DNA from: DASQEH01 sp963765725
GTDB lineage: Bacteria > Actinomycetota > Actinomycetes > Propionibacteriales > Nocardioidaceae
NCBI GenBank assembly: GCA_963765725.1
Contig: CAVXXI010000003.1
Span: 558,001 to 622,000 of the forward strand
Direction of reading: 5' to 3'
DNA length: 64,000 nt
The notes under the pieces are model-generated. The model worked only from the letters and a program-made list of their open reading frames with translations, made no database searches and was not told the DNA's origin. This document shows positions 47,872 to 56,228 of the stretch, in pieces (position 1 is the stretch's first letter; every line of letters starts with the position of its first letter). The position numbers and the translations under genes were made by a program.

Positions 47872-48516
47872 TCAGACGTCGTACGGCGCCCGGTCGTGGA
47901 TGTCGCGCACCGAGCTGTCGGCCGGGCCGAACTTCGAGGCGTGCATGAGGTACATCGCACGGCCCGCGCCGTTGAGGAGGCCGTCGTGGATCGGTAGCTC
48001 CACCGGCGCTGACACCCGGCGGAGGAAGTCGAGTGTCTCGCTGATCCGCGCCCACGGCGCGCTGAGCGGGAAGGCCAGCACGTCGACGCCGGCGGGAGCG
48101 TAGGCGTAGGAGTCCCCGGGGTGGAACAGCGTCGGCCCGCCCTTCTCGGCGATGAGCAGCCCGACGTTGCCGACGCGGGGCAGCAGGTCATGGATCAACG
48201 CGTGCTCACCACCGACCGCCGCCACGGTCAGGTCACCGAAGGACCGGTCCGCACCGGTGGGGAACGCGACCGCGGGGAACCCCTTCAGAGCGGTGGTCGC
48301 CTCCGGCTCCGCAAGCAGCTCCGCGCCGTCGTTGGACGCCAGCACCGCGCCGAGGGCGTCGGTGTCGACGTGGTCGGGGTGCTGGTGCGTCACGACGACG
48401 GCGTCGATGCCGCTCAGCGAGTCGTAGCCCGATGAGTACGTACCGGGGTCGACGAGGAGCCTCGCCCGGTCCGTCTCGACGAGCAGGCAGGAGTGTCCGA
48501 AGGAGGTGATGCGCAT
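47872..48516 (-). CDS. metallo-beta-lactamase-fold protein (UlaG-like)
   Basis: A 214-aa second MBL-fold protein, unrelated in detail to the previous one. MRITSFGHSCLLVETDRARL, VVVTHQHPDHVDTDAL, GEHALIHDLLP and LFHPGDSYAYAP follow the UlaG/UPF0173 pattern with its H-x-H-x-D-H metal set. Function unknown. It follows crp by nine bases on the same strand, so the two are probably co-transcribed. Confidence 0.82.
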   Translation of the reverse strand: MRITSFGHSCLLVETDRARLLVDPGTYSSGYDSLSGIDAVVVTHQHPDHVDTDALGAVLASNDGAELLAEPEATTALKGFPAVAFPTGADRSFGDLTVAAVGGEHALIHDLLPRVGNVGLLIAEKGGPTLFHPGDSYAYAPAGVDVLAFPLSAPWARISETLDFLRRVSAPVELPIHDGLLNGAGRAMYLMHASKFGPADSSVRDIHDRAPYDV

Positions 48517-48525
48517 GTCGACTCC

Positions 48526-49203
48526 TTATCGCGCGCGGCGCTTGAGCCGCTCGACGTCCATCAGCACCACGGACCGGGCCTCGAGGCGCAGCCAGCCGCG
48601 GGATGCGAAGTCTGCCAGCGCCTTGTTGACGGTCTCCCGAGAGGCGCCCACCAGCTGGGCCAGCTCTTCCTGGGTCAGGTCGTGGTGTACGTGCACACCG
48701 TCGTCGGCCACCCGGCCGAAACGGGACGACAGGTCGAGCAGCGCCTTCGCGACCCGGCCCGGTACGTCGGAGAAGACGAGGTCGGCGACGACGTCGTTGG
48801 TCTTGCGCAGCCGTACCGCGAGCTGTACCAGCAGGCCCCGGGCCACCTCCGGGCGACCCGTCAGCCAATGACCGAGCTCGTCGTGGGCGAGGCTCTGCAA
48901 CGTGCAGTCGGTGACCGCCGTCACGGTGGCGGAGCGCGGCCCCGGGTCGAACAAGGAGAGCTCACCGAACATCTGCCCCGGGCCGAGGATCGCCAGCAGG
49001 TTCTCGCGTCCGTCTGCCGACGTGCGCCCGAGCTTGACCTTCCCCTCCGTGACGACGTACAGCCGGTCGCCCTCGTCGCCCTCCCGGAACAACACCTCGC
49101 CCCGAGCCAGGTGGCTCTCGGTCATGGACGCGCTCAACGCCTGCGCCGCTTCGTCGTCGAGCCCGCTGAAGAGCGGCGCCTCCCGAAGCACTTCGGTGTT
49201 CAC
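48526..49203 (-). CDS. crp: Crp/Fnr-family cAMP-responsive regulator
   Basis: A 225-aa regulator, the same length as M. tuberculosis Crp (Rv3676). The cAMP pocket is MFGELSLFDPGPRSATVTAV, preceded by the beta-roll (GEVLFREGDEGDRLYVVTEG); the dimer helix and the winged helix follow, with recognition helix QEELAQLVGASRETVNKAL. GTG 49203 gives the conserved N-terminus LREAPLFSGLDDE. Divergent from nth across 142 bases, where I see no convincing TGTGA-type site. Confidence 0.92.
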   Translation of the reverse strand: MNTEVLREAPLFSGLDDEAAQALSASMTESHLARGEVLFREGDEGDRLYVVTEGKVKLGRTSADGRENLLAILGPGQMFGELSLFDPGPRSATVTAVTDCTLQSLAHDELGHWLTGRPEVARGLLVQLAVRLRKTNDVVADLVFSDVPGRVAKALLDLSSRFGRVADDGVHVHHDLTQEELAQLVGASRETVNKALADFASRGWLRLEARSVVLMDVERLKRRAR

Positions 49204-49345
49204 GCGCTCTCCCTCTACTCGGCTGCTCGCACGGATTCGGCCCTGGGCCGACGTCCAGTCTGGCCCATGGAAGGTGCCGATGCCATCGCGACAGGGGTGG
49301 CTCTCAGGGACCGGCGTTGTCCGCGCCACGCCGTAGGCTGGCCGC

Positions 49346-50068
49346 ATGCCTGCCGTCGTCGAGGCCCCCGCACCGGCCAGCCGTACCGCCCTCGTGCGCC
49401 GGGCGCGACGTATCGACAAGGTGCTGGCAGAGACCTATCCCGACGCCGGCTGCGAGCTCGACTTCACGTCGCCGTGGCAGCTCCTGATCGTCACCGTGCT
49501 GTCGGCCCAGACGACCGACAAGCGGGTCAACACCGTCAGCCCGGCACTGTTCGCGCGCTACCCCGGCCCCGCCGAGCTCGCCGCTGCCGACCCCGCCGAG
49601 GTCGAGGCGATCATCGAGCCCACGGGCTTCTTCCGGGCCAAGACCGCGTCGGTCATGAAGCTGGCCGCGGCCGTGCTCGAGCGTTTCGGCGGCGAGGTGC
49701 CGCCACGACTCGACGACCTGGTGACGTTGCCGGGTGTGGGCCGCAAGACCGCCAACGTGGTGCTGGGCGACGCCTTCGGCATCCCCGGGATCACCGTCGA
49801 CACCCACGTCGGGCGGCTGGCACGTCGCTTCGGCTGGACCACCGAGACCGACCCCGTCAAGGCCGAGCGAGAGATAGGAAGCCTGTTCCACAAGCGCGAC
49901 TGGGTGATGCTCAACCACCACCTCATCTGGCACGGCAGGCGTCGCTGTCACGCCCGGCGGCCGGCCTGCGGCGCCTGCCCGGTGGCCAAGCTGTGCCCGT
50001 CGTACGGCGCCGGGCCGACCGACCCCGTGGAGGCGGCGAAGCTGGTCCGTACGGAGGGGCGGGCGTGA
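49346..50068 (+). CDS. nth: endonuclease III (DNA glycosylase/AP lyase)
   Basis: Removes oxidised pyrimidines. The helix-hairpin-helix LPGVGRKTANVVLG (catalytic Lys) and the catalytic Asp in TVDTHVGRLARR are present, and the C-terminal [4Fe-4S] ligands follow as C-x6-C-x2-C-x5-C (CHARRPACGACPVAKLC). 240 aa, normal. The TGA overlaps the GTG of the thioredoxin-like gene, as in the mycobacterial nth-Rv3673c order. Confidence 0.95.
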   Translation: MPAVVEAPAPASRTALVRRARRIDKVLAETYPDAGCELDFTSPWQLLIVTVLSAQTTDKRVNTVSPALFARYPGPAELAAADPAEVEAIIEPTGFFRAKTASVMKLAAAVLERFGGEVPPRLDDLVTLPGVGRKTANVVLGDAFGIPGITVDTHVGRLARRFGWTTETDPVKAEREIGSLFHKRDWVMLNHHLIWHGRRRCHARRPACGACPVAKLCPSYGAGPTDPVEAAKLVRTEGRA

Positions 50069-50724
50069 GCGGACGTACCACGTCGTGGCGCGCCGCCGTG
50101 CTGGTGGGCACCGTCGTGCTCGCGACCGGGTGCAGCTCGGCCGGGACGCCACAGGCTTCGTACGTTTTCAAGCCCGACCACTCCGCGGTCAAGGTCGACA
50201 CACCGCAGCTGCGGGCCGAGAAGGCCGCGGCCGGGATCGAGAACTGTCCGAGGAGCCGCCCGCCAACCCGTGCGGTCGACGGCGCCAAGACGATGCCGCG
50301 GATCACGCTGCCCTGCCTCGGTGGCGGCAGGAGCGTCGACCTCGCCGGGCTCACGGGAACACCCACGGTCGTGAACTTCTGGGCCCAGTCCTGCGGACCC
50401 TGCCGAGCCGAGTCGCCGATCCTGCAACGCGTGCACGAGGCCGCCCGCGGTCGGCTCCGGGTGATCGGCGTCGACTGGGAGGACTCGCAGCCCGGAATGG
50501 CCATCGCGTTCGCCCGACAGCTCGGGCTCACCTACCCGCAGGTCGCCGACCCCGACGCCGCCACCCGCAAGCCGCTCGGCATCGCGGGGCTGCCCGTCAG
50601 CGTCTTCCTCGACTCGTCCGGGCGGATCGTGCACGCCAACTACGGAGCGGTCACCTCGGCGAGCGCCCTCACCACCCTGGTGTCGCGCTACCTCCACGTC
50701 GACGTACGGGTGCCCGGGCGATGA
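50065..50724 (+). CDS. TlpA-like thioredoxin lipoprotein
   Basis: A 219-aa exported protein. The signal ends with lipobox VLATGC near residue 23, then a short linker leads to a thioredoxin fold with active site NFWAQSCGPCRAES (CGPC) and cis-Pro in GLPVSVFLD. It should act outside the membrane in thiol exchange, perhaps for cytochrome or envelope proteins. GTG 50065 overlaps the nth stop; the end overlaps the next gene by four bases. Confidence 0.9.
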   Translation: MSGRTTSWRAAVLVGTVVLATGCSSAGTPQASYVFKPDHSAVKVDTPQLRAEKAAAGIENCPRSRPPTRAVDGAKTMPRITLPCLGGGRSVDLAGLTGTPTVVNFWAQSCGPCRAESPILQRVHEAARGRLRVIGVDWEDSQPGMAIAFARQLGLTYPQVADPDAATRKPLGIAGLPVSVFLDSSGRIVHANYGAVTSASALTTLVSRYLHVDVRVPGR

Positions 50725-51413
50725 CGGACGACCTGCGCGACGTCCCACCGTGGCTGCGGGAGCTGCCGGCCGCGGCGCGTTCACTGCGGGCACGTGACCT
50801 CACCGGCTTCGAGGCGCCGCCGGGTGCCCGGCCCCGGCCCGCTGCGGTGCTGATCCTGTTCGGCGAGGACGCGACCGGGCCGCACGTGCTGCTCCTCGAG
50901 CGCTCCTTCGACATGCGCTCGCACGCCGGCCAGGTGGCGTTCCCCGGAGGAGCCCAGGACCCCAGCGACCCCGGCCCCGTCGCCGCCGCCCTGCGCGAGG
51001 CTCAGGAGGAGACGGGGCTCGACCCCCGTGGCGTACGGGTCCTCGTGACCCTCCCGGTGCTGTGGCTGCCGCCGAGCAACTTCGCGGTGACACCCGTCGT
51101 CGGATGGTGGCAGACACCCAGCGCCGTGTACGCCGTCGACCCCGCGGAGACGGCCTCCGTGCACACCGTCGCGCTCAGTGAGCTGCTCGACCCCTCGAAC
51201 CGGGCGACGGTCCGGCACCCGTCGGGACATCTCGGCCCGGCCTTTCTGCTCGGAGACCTGGTGGTCTGGGGGTTCACGGCCGGCCTGCTGTCGCGGCTGT
51301 TCCGCGTGGCCGGCTGGGAGTTGCCGTGGGACGACACGCTGGTCGTCGACCTCCCCGAGCGACTGGTGGCCGCCTCGCTTCGCGACCTGAACCGTACGGG
51401 CGACCCCACGTGA
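50721..51413 (+). CDS. NUDIX hydrolase of the CoA-pyrophosphatase type
   Basis: A 230-aa protein with UPF0035-type FDMRSHAGQVAFPGG followed by AALREAQEETGLD (NUDIX box GX5EX7REUXEEXGU with small deviations) and LLERS upstream. This pattern is that of NudL/NUDT7-like CoA diphosphatases. It sits in the conserved order nth-thioredoxin-NUDIX-marP and is coupled by overlaps on both sides. Confidence 0.88.
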   Translation: MTDDLRDVPPWLRELPAAARSLRARDLTGFEAPPGARPRPAAVLILFGEDATGPHVLLLERSFDMRSHAGQVAFPGGAQDPSDPGPVAAALREAQEETGLDPRGVRVLVTLPVLWLPPSNFAVTPVVGWWQTPSAVYAVDPAETASVHTVALSELLDPSNRATVRHPSGHLGPAFLLGDLVVWGFTAGLLSRLFRVAGWELPWDDTLVVDLPERLVAASLRDLNRTGDPT

Positions 51414-52588
51414 ACACCCTCGACATCGTGCTCTGCGTGTTCGCACTCGTGTATGCCCTGTCGGGCTACCAGCAGGGCTTCATCATCGGCGCCGCGGCGA
51501 CGTCCGGGCTGCTGCTCGGCGGCTTCGTCGGCGTCGAGGTCACCCCCACGCTGCTCGAGAACTTCACGCCGGGTCTGTCACTGTCGGTCGCGGCCCTGGT
51601 CCTGGTGCTCTTCTGCGCCTTCGCCGGGCAGGCGATCGGTGCCTTCGTGGGCAGCCAGCTGCGCAACCGGGTCACCTGGCGTCCAGCCCGTACCCTCGAC
51701 GCGATCGGCGGCGGCGCACTGAGCGTCGCGGCCATGCTGCTCATCGCCTGGGTGCTGGGAGTGGCCGCCAGCGGTGCGCAGGTGGGCACCCTCAACGCCG
51801 AGATCCGCGGCTCACGGGTGCTCGGGGTGGTCGACGAGGCCCTGCCCGGTGGCGCCGACCGGGTCCTGTCCGCCTTCAACTCCCTGGTCGACTCGTCGCG
51901 GTTCCCGCGCTATCTCGAGCCGTTCACGCCCGAGCACATCACCCCCGTGCGCACACCGTCGGCGAGGATCCTGCGTGAGACCGGCGTGCGCGCGGCGCAG
52001 TCGAGCGTGGTCAAGATCATCGGCTCGGCGGCCTCCTGCAGCCGCACGCTCGAGGGCAGCGGGTTCGTCTACACCGACGGGCGGGTCATGACGAACGCCC
52101 ATGTGGTCGCCGGCGTGGCCCACCCGACCGTGCTCGCCGGCGGCTCGCAGTTCCGGGCGACCGTCGTGTACTACGACCCCGAGGTCGACGTCGCCGTCCT
52201 GCTCGTCCCCGGGCTGCACATCCCGGCACTCGACTTCGGCTCCGCGTCGCAGACGGGCGACGCGGCGGCCGTCCTCGGCTTCCCCGAGAACGGGCCGTAC
52301 GACCAGGAGCCGGCACGCATCCGGGACCGCCAGACGCTGCGCAGCCCCGACATCTACGGCGACAACACCGTCGAGCGCGACACCTACTCCGTGTACTCGC
52401 AGGTCCGCCCCGGCAACTCCGGCGGGCCGCTCGTCAACTCCTCCGGTGACGTCATCGGCGTCATCTTCGCGGCGTCGCTCACCAACTCGAGCACCGGGTA
52501 CGCGCTGACCGCACGGCAGGTCGGCGCGGCGGCGGCCGCCGGTGCGACCTCGAGCCGGGTGACGAGCACCGGCTCCTGCACCGACTGA
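51410..52588 (+). CDS. marP: membrane serine protease, MarP-like
   Basis: A 392-aa protein with four N-terminal helices of the CvpA type (DIVLCVFALVYALSGYQQGF onward), then a trypsin-like periplasmic protease. The triad is His in MTNAHVVAG, Asp in YDPEVDVAVL and Ser in RPGNSGGPLV. Cys in SAASCSRTLEG and a C-terminal Cys (TGSCTD) could form the disulfide seen in this family. M. tuberculosis MarP is needed for survival in acid. GTG 51410 overlaps the NUDIX stop. Confidence 0.92.
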   Translation: MNTLDIVLCVFALVYALSGYQQGFIIGAAATSGLLLGGFVGVEVTPTLLENFTPGLSLSVAALVLVLFCAFAGQAIGAFVGSQLRNRVTWRPARTLDAIGGGALSVAAMLLIAWVLGVAASGAQVGTLNAEIRGSRVLGVVDEALPGGADRVLSAFNSLVDSSRFPRYLEPFTPEHITPVRTPSARILRETGVRAAQSSVVKIIGSAASCSRTLEGSGFVYTDGRVMTNAHVVAGVAHPTVLAGGSQFRATVVYYDPEVDVAVLLVPGLHIPALDFGSASQTGDAAAVLGFPENGPYDQEPARIRDRQTLRSPDIYGDNTVERDTYSVYSQVRPGNSGGPLVNSSGDVIGVIFAASLTNSSTGYALTARQVGAAAAAGATSSRVTSTGSCTD

Positions 52589-52603
52589 CGGGCGGGGTGA
52601 GGC

Positions 52604-53014
52604 TCAGCTGCGCTTGAGTACCTGCTTGTTGCTCTTCATCGTGGCGATGGTCTTCTCGGGCGCGCGCACCTGCTTGATCTTGCGGAGCCCCACGAAGGCG
52701 AGGATCGCCGCGATCAGGAGGTAGACCGCGAAGACGATCAGGAACGCCACCGTGTCACCGATGTGGGGCAGCGACGCCAGCGCGTAGGCGAACGCGATGG
52801 ACACCATGATGATCGCCAGCAGGCCGAAGAAGGCGGCGACGGCGAACAACGCGGCCCCGATGCCTCCGGCCTTGGCGCTGAAGGACAGCTCCGACTTCGC
52901 CAGGGCGATCTCGTCGCGGATCAGTGCGGAGAGGTCGCTGGTCGTGTCGGCGACCAGTCGACCGATGGTCGGCTCGTCAGAGGCGTCCGGTCCGAGCTTG
53001 GCGGCGGTGCTCAT
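52604..53014 (-). CDS. phage-holin-superfamily (DUF1469) membrane protein
   Basis: A 136-aa protein: an amphipathic N-terminal part (SDLSALIRDEIALAKSELS) followed by two long helices (IGAALFAVAAFFGLLAIIMV; TVAFLIVFAVYLLIAAILAF) and a basic tail. This is the DUF1469 family, called holin-like only by topology; it is chromosomal and not phage-derived. By synteny it resembles Rv3669. ATG 53014 has GAGAGGA upstream. Confidence 0.85.
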   Translation of the reverse strand: MSTAAKLGPDASDEPTIGRLVADTTSDLSALIRDEIALAKSELSFSAKAGGIGAALFAVAAFFGLLAIIMVSIAFAYALASLPHIGDTVAFLIVFAVYLLIAAILAFVGLRKIKQVRAPEKTIATMKSNKQVLKRS

Positions 53015-53114
53015 GATGGTCCTCTCGTGGCACGAGGTCACGGGCGGTGACCAGTTCGACGCGACATACCCTACGGCGTCGGTGAACAGCGCGCGATCGG
53101 TGGAGGGGTCCCCG

Positions 53115-53243
53115 TCCCGCCGAGGGGTCAGCTACTTCCCGCCGAGGGGTCAGGTACTTCCCGCCGAGGGGTCAGGTACTTCCCGCCGAGGGGTCAGGTA
53201 CTTCCCGCCGAGGGGTCAGGTACTTCCCGCCGAGGGGTCAGCT
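53115..53243 (-). repeat. 22-bp tandem repeat array at the antiporter 3' end
   Basis: Six contiguous units starting at 53115, 53137, 53159, 53181, 53203 and 53225 (partial). On the minus strand each reads TGACCCCTCGG then CGGGAAGTACC, nearly identical; a degenerate GGAGGGGTC lies just left. The antiporter gene enters the array: unit six is translated and the TGA of unit five (53216-53218) is its stop codon. The plus strand has no stops through the array. No spacers separate units, so it is not CRISPR. Confidence 0.95.
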
Positions 53244-54715
53244 GGCTTCGGAGCGGCTGCGCTGAACACCTGGGAGAGCTCCTCACTACGGCCAGGGTCG
53301 GCAAGCACGACGACATCGTCGTTCGCCTGCAGGACGGTGGCCCCGCTGACGGGGACCACCTCTCCCCCGCGTACCACGATGCTGACCCAGACGTCGTCGG
53401 AGCTGATGGGAAGGTCGGCGATCGTGCTGGCGTCGGCCGGTGAGCCGCTCGCGACCCGGTACCGGTGGACGCCCTGCGGCTCGTCGCGTAGCCGCACCCC
53501 CAGCGCCCACGGCTCGGGCTCGACGGTTCGCATGGGCACCCGCAGCCGTGCTGCGACGGCCGGGACGAGCCCTCCTTGGACCACGACCGAGAAGGTGACG
53601 AGCACGACGATGATGCCGTACAGGCGCTCGGCATCGGCGACGTGAGCACTGAGCAGGAACGTCGCCAGCAGGATCGGTACAGCACCTTTGAGGCCCGCCC
53701 ACAAGACGAACGCCTTCTCGTTGCGTGCCAGCCGGACGCGCGAGAGGAGCAGTCCGACGAGAACCGGCCGGACAACGAAAGCAAGCGCGACGGCGAGCAC
53801 GAGGCCGGGCACCCAGACATCGGTGTGGGTCAGGGTCGTGAGATCCACTGTGAGACCGAGAACCACGAACGCGACGATCTCGCCCATGCTTGCGAGTGCC
53901 GACACGAAGCGCCCGATCTCGGCCTTGTACGGCGCGCGGGCGTCTCCGAGAACGATGCCCGCGACGAAGATCGCCAGGAACCCCGAGCCGTGCGCGATCG
54001 TCGCCAGGCCGAAGATGACGAACCCGCCCGTGAGCGTACGCAGCGGGTACAGGGCCTCCGTGGGCAAGGCGAGGCGGCGCATGAACTCGAGCAGCAGCCG
54101 TCCGCCTGCGTAGCCCACGGCCGATCCGACGGCCATCTGCCCGACGAAGCCGACCGTGATGTCACCGACTGCGCTGGCACTCACCGTCCCCGCGGCCAGC
54201 AGGCTTGCCATCAGCGCGATCCCGACCGGGTCGTTGGCTCCGGACTCCGCCTCGAGCAGGGTCCCGCTGCGCCCCGAGACCTCCCGCCTTCCCAGCACGG
54301 AGAAAACCACGGCGGGGTCCGTCGGCGCGACTGCGGTACCGATGAGCAGGGCGATCCACCAGTCGAAGCCGAACACGGCATGCGCGAGAGCTGCCATGGC
54401 GATCGCGGTGAGGAACGTCCCGACCACCCCCACCAGCAGCACTGCGCCGAGGGCCTGCTGCAGGCGCGACCAGCCGATGTGCATCCCTCCGTCGAATAGG
54501 ATCGCCGCGACCGCCACGGTGACGATCCGCTCGACCGTCCGGTCAGAGACGTCGTAGAGCGCCGGCTTCAGCTCCGACGCGACTGCAGCACAGGCCAGGA
54601 AGATCGCCGGGGCCGGCACGAGGATCTTCTCGCTCACTCGATTCGACAGCACGGCCACCACTCCCGCGGCGGCGACCACGAGCACGACAAGCCCGAACGG
54701 CTCGACGTCGTTCAC
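53216..54715 (-). CDS. K+/H+ antiporter, NhaP2/CvrA type
   Basis: A 499-aa cation:proton antiporter. About 12 helices contain the CPA1 motifs ILFDGGMHIGW, GTAVAPTDPAVVFSVLG and LLEAESGANDPVGIALMA (ion-binding Asp). The C-terminal 100 residues form a TrkA-C (RCK_C) domain (DDVWVSIVVRGGEVVPVSGA, NDDVVVLADP) that gates by nucleotide or ion in this family. The last eight residues (ADPSAGST) and the stop codon are encoded by the 22-bp repeat array. Controls cytoplasmic K+ and pH. Confidence 0.9.
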   Translation of the reverse strand: MNDVEPFGLVVLVVAAAGVVAVLSNRVSEKILVPAPAIFLACAAVASELKPALYDVSDRTVERIVTVAVAAILFDGGMHIGWSRLQQALGAVLLVGVVGTFLTAIAMAALAHAVFGFDWWIALLIGTAVAPTDPAVVFSVLGRREVSGRSGTLLEAESGANDPVGIALMASLLAAGTVSASAVGDITVGFVGQMAVGSAVGYAGGRLLLEFMRRLALPTEALYPLRTLTGGFVIFGLATIAHGSGFLAIFVAGIVLGDARAPYKAEIGRFVSALASMGEIVAFVVLGLTVDLTTLTHTDVWVPGLVLAVALAFVVRPVLVGLLLSRVRLARNEKAFVLWAGLKGAVPILLATFLLSAHVADAERLYGIIVVLVTFSVVVQGGLVPAVAARLRVPMRTVEPEPWALGVRLRDEPQGVHRYRVASGSPADASTIADLPISSDDVWVSIVVRGGEVVPVSGATVLQANDDVVVLADPGRSEELSQVFSAAAPKPADPSAGST

Positions 54716-54736
54716 AGCGAGATCTGGGGCACGGCC

Positions 54737-56194
54737 CTACCAGCTCGTATGGAGAGGTCGTCCCTCGTCGTACCCGGCCGCCGACTGAACGCCGACCACA
54801 GCGCGGTCGCTGAACTCCTCCAGCGTGCGGGCACCTGAGTAGGTGGCGCTGCTGCGCAGGCCGGCGGTGATGGCGTCGATGAGGTCCTCGACGCTGGGTC
54901 GCGACGGGTCGAGGTACATCCTCGAGGTGCTGATTCCCTCTTCGAACAGGGCCATCCGGGCCCGCTCGAAACCGGCAGAGTCCTTCGTCCGGTTGGCCAC
55001 CGCGCGCGCCGACGCCATCCCGAACGACTCCTTGTACGCGCGGCCCTCACCGTCGTGCTGCAGGTCGCCGGGGCTCTCGAACGTGCCGGCGAACCACGAC
55101 CCGATCATCACGCTCGACGCGCCGGCGGCAAGGGCGAGCGCGACGTCGCGAGGATGCCGGACGCCGCCATCGGCCCAGATGTGACCGTCGAGCTCGGCTG
55201 CCGCCGTCGAACACTCCAGGACCGCGGAGAACTGGGGTCGCCCGACCCCCGTCATCATCCGGGTGGTGCACATGGCTCCCGGGCCGACGCCCACCTTGAC
55301 GATGTCGGCACCGGCGGTGAGCAGGTCACGGGTACCGGCCGCGGTGACGACGTTGCCGGCGACGATCGGTACCCGGCGTCCTGTCGACGCGAGGTGACCG
55401 TCGCGGACCTCCCGCACCAGCGGGAGTACGTCGAGCATGCGCTGCTGGTGCCCGTGGGCGGTGTCGACGACGACCAGGTCGATCCCGACGTCCAGCAGTG
55501 CCTGGGCCTTGCCGCGGACGTCGCCGTTGATCCCGACCGCCGCACCCACGAGCAGCCGCCCGTCAGCGTCGAGCGCGGGGGAGTAGAGCGTGGAGCGCAA
55601 GGCGCCTCGACGGGTCACGACCCCGAGCAGTGTCTCGCCGTCGGTCACCGCGGCCATCTCGAGGTGGCTCGCGGTCAGCTCGTCGAACAACCGGGCGGGG
55701 TCCTGGTCGGGGCCGGTGACCAGCAGGTCACTCGACATGACCTCGTGTACCTGGGCGAACCGATCGACGCCCCGGCCGTCGTGCTCGGTCATCACGCCGA
55801 GAGGCTTGCCGTCCACGACGACGAGGACGGCGCCGTGCGCGCGCTTCGGGATGAGCGACAGCGCCTCTCCCACGGTCGTGTCGGGCTGGACGACGATCGG
55901 CGTCTCGAAGACCGGGTGCGCCGACTTGACCTGACGCACCGCGCGGCCGACCACGTCAACGGGCAGGTCCTGGGGGATGGTCGCGATCCCTCCCCGTCGG
56001 GCGACCGTCTCGGCCATCCGGCGCCCGGACACCGCTGTCATGTTCGCGACGGCGAGCGGGAGCGTCGTACCGACGTGGTCGGGAGTCGTCAGGTCGACAT
56101 CGTGGCGTGAGCCGACCGCGGACCGGCTCGGGACCATGAAGACGTCGTTGTAGGTCAGCTCGGTCGTCGGGACGGCGTCGTTGAGGAAGCGCAC
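54737..56194 (-). CDS. guaB1: GuaB1-family GMP reductase (IMPDH-like with CBS domains)
   Basis: A 485-aa IMPDH/GMPR-fold enzyme. The barrel opens LTYNDVFMVPSRSAVGSRHD, two CBS segments occupy about residues 95-210, and the catalytic loop is KVGVGPGAMCTTRMMTGVG (Cys). The flap GEGRAYKESFGMASARA differs from true IMPDH. Mycobacterial GuaB1 has been shown to reduce GMP to IMP, so I assign purine salvage rather than IMP oxidation. It is 21 bases upstream of the antiporter gene on the same strand. Confidence 0.88.
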   Translation of the reverse strand: MRFLNDAVPTTELTYNDVFMVPSRSAVGSRHDVDLTTPDHVGTTLPLAVANMTAVSGRRMAETVARRGGIATIPQDLPVDVVGRAVRQVKSAHPVFETPIVVQPDTTVGEALSLIPKRAHGAVLVVVDGKPLGVMTEHDGRGVDRFAQVHEVMSSDLLVTGPDQDPARLFDELTASHLEMAAVTDGETLLGVVTRRGALRSTLYSPALDADGRLLVGAAVGINGDVRGKAQALLDVGIDLVVVDTAHGHQQRMLDVLPLVREVRDGHLASTGRRVPIVAGNVVTAAGTRDLLTAGADIVKVGVGPGAMCTTRMMTGVGRPQFSAVLECSTAAAELDGHIWADGGVRHPRDVALALAAGASSVMIGSWFAGTFESPGDLQHDGEGRAYKESFGMASARAVANRTKDSAGFERARMALFEEGISTSRMYLDPSRPSVEDLIDAITAGLRSSATYSGARTLEEFSDRAVVGVQSAAGYDEGRPLHTSW

Positions 56195-56228
56195 GCTTCA
56201 GGAGGCTACCCGTCCGAACCGGCGAAGG

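Noticed and set aside
52604..53014. Phage remnant suggested by a holin-like gene
   Set aside because: DUF1469 proteins are chromosomal housekeeping membrane proteins in this conserved locus; no phage genes adjoin.
53115..53243. CRISPR array
   Set aside because: Units are contiguous at a fixed 22-bp period, with no spacers and no cas genes in the window.
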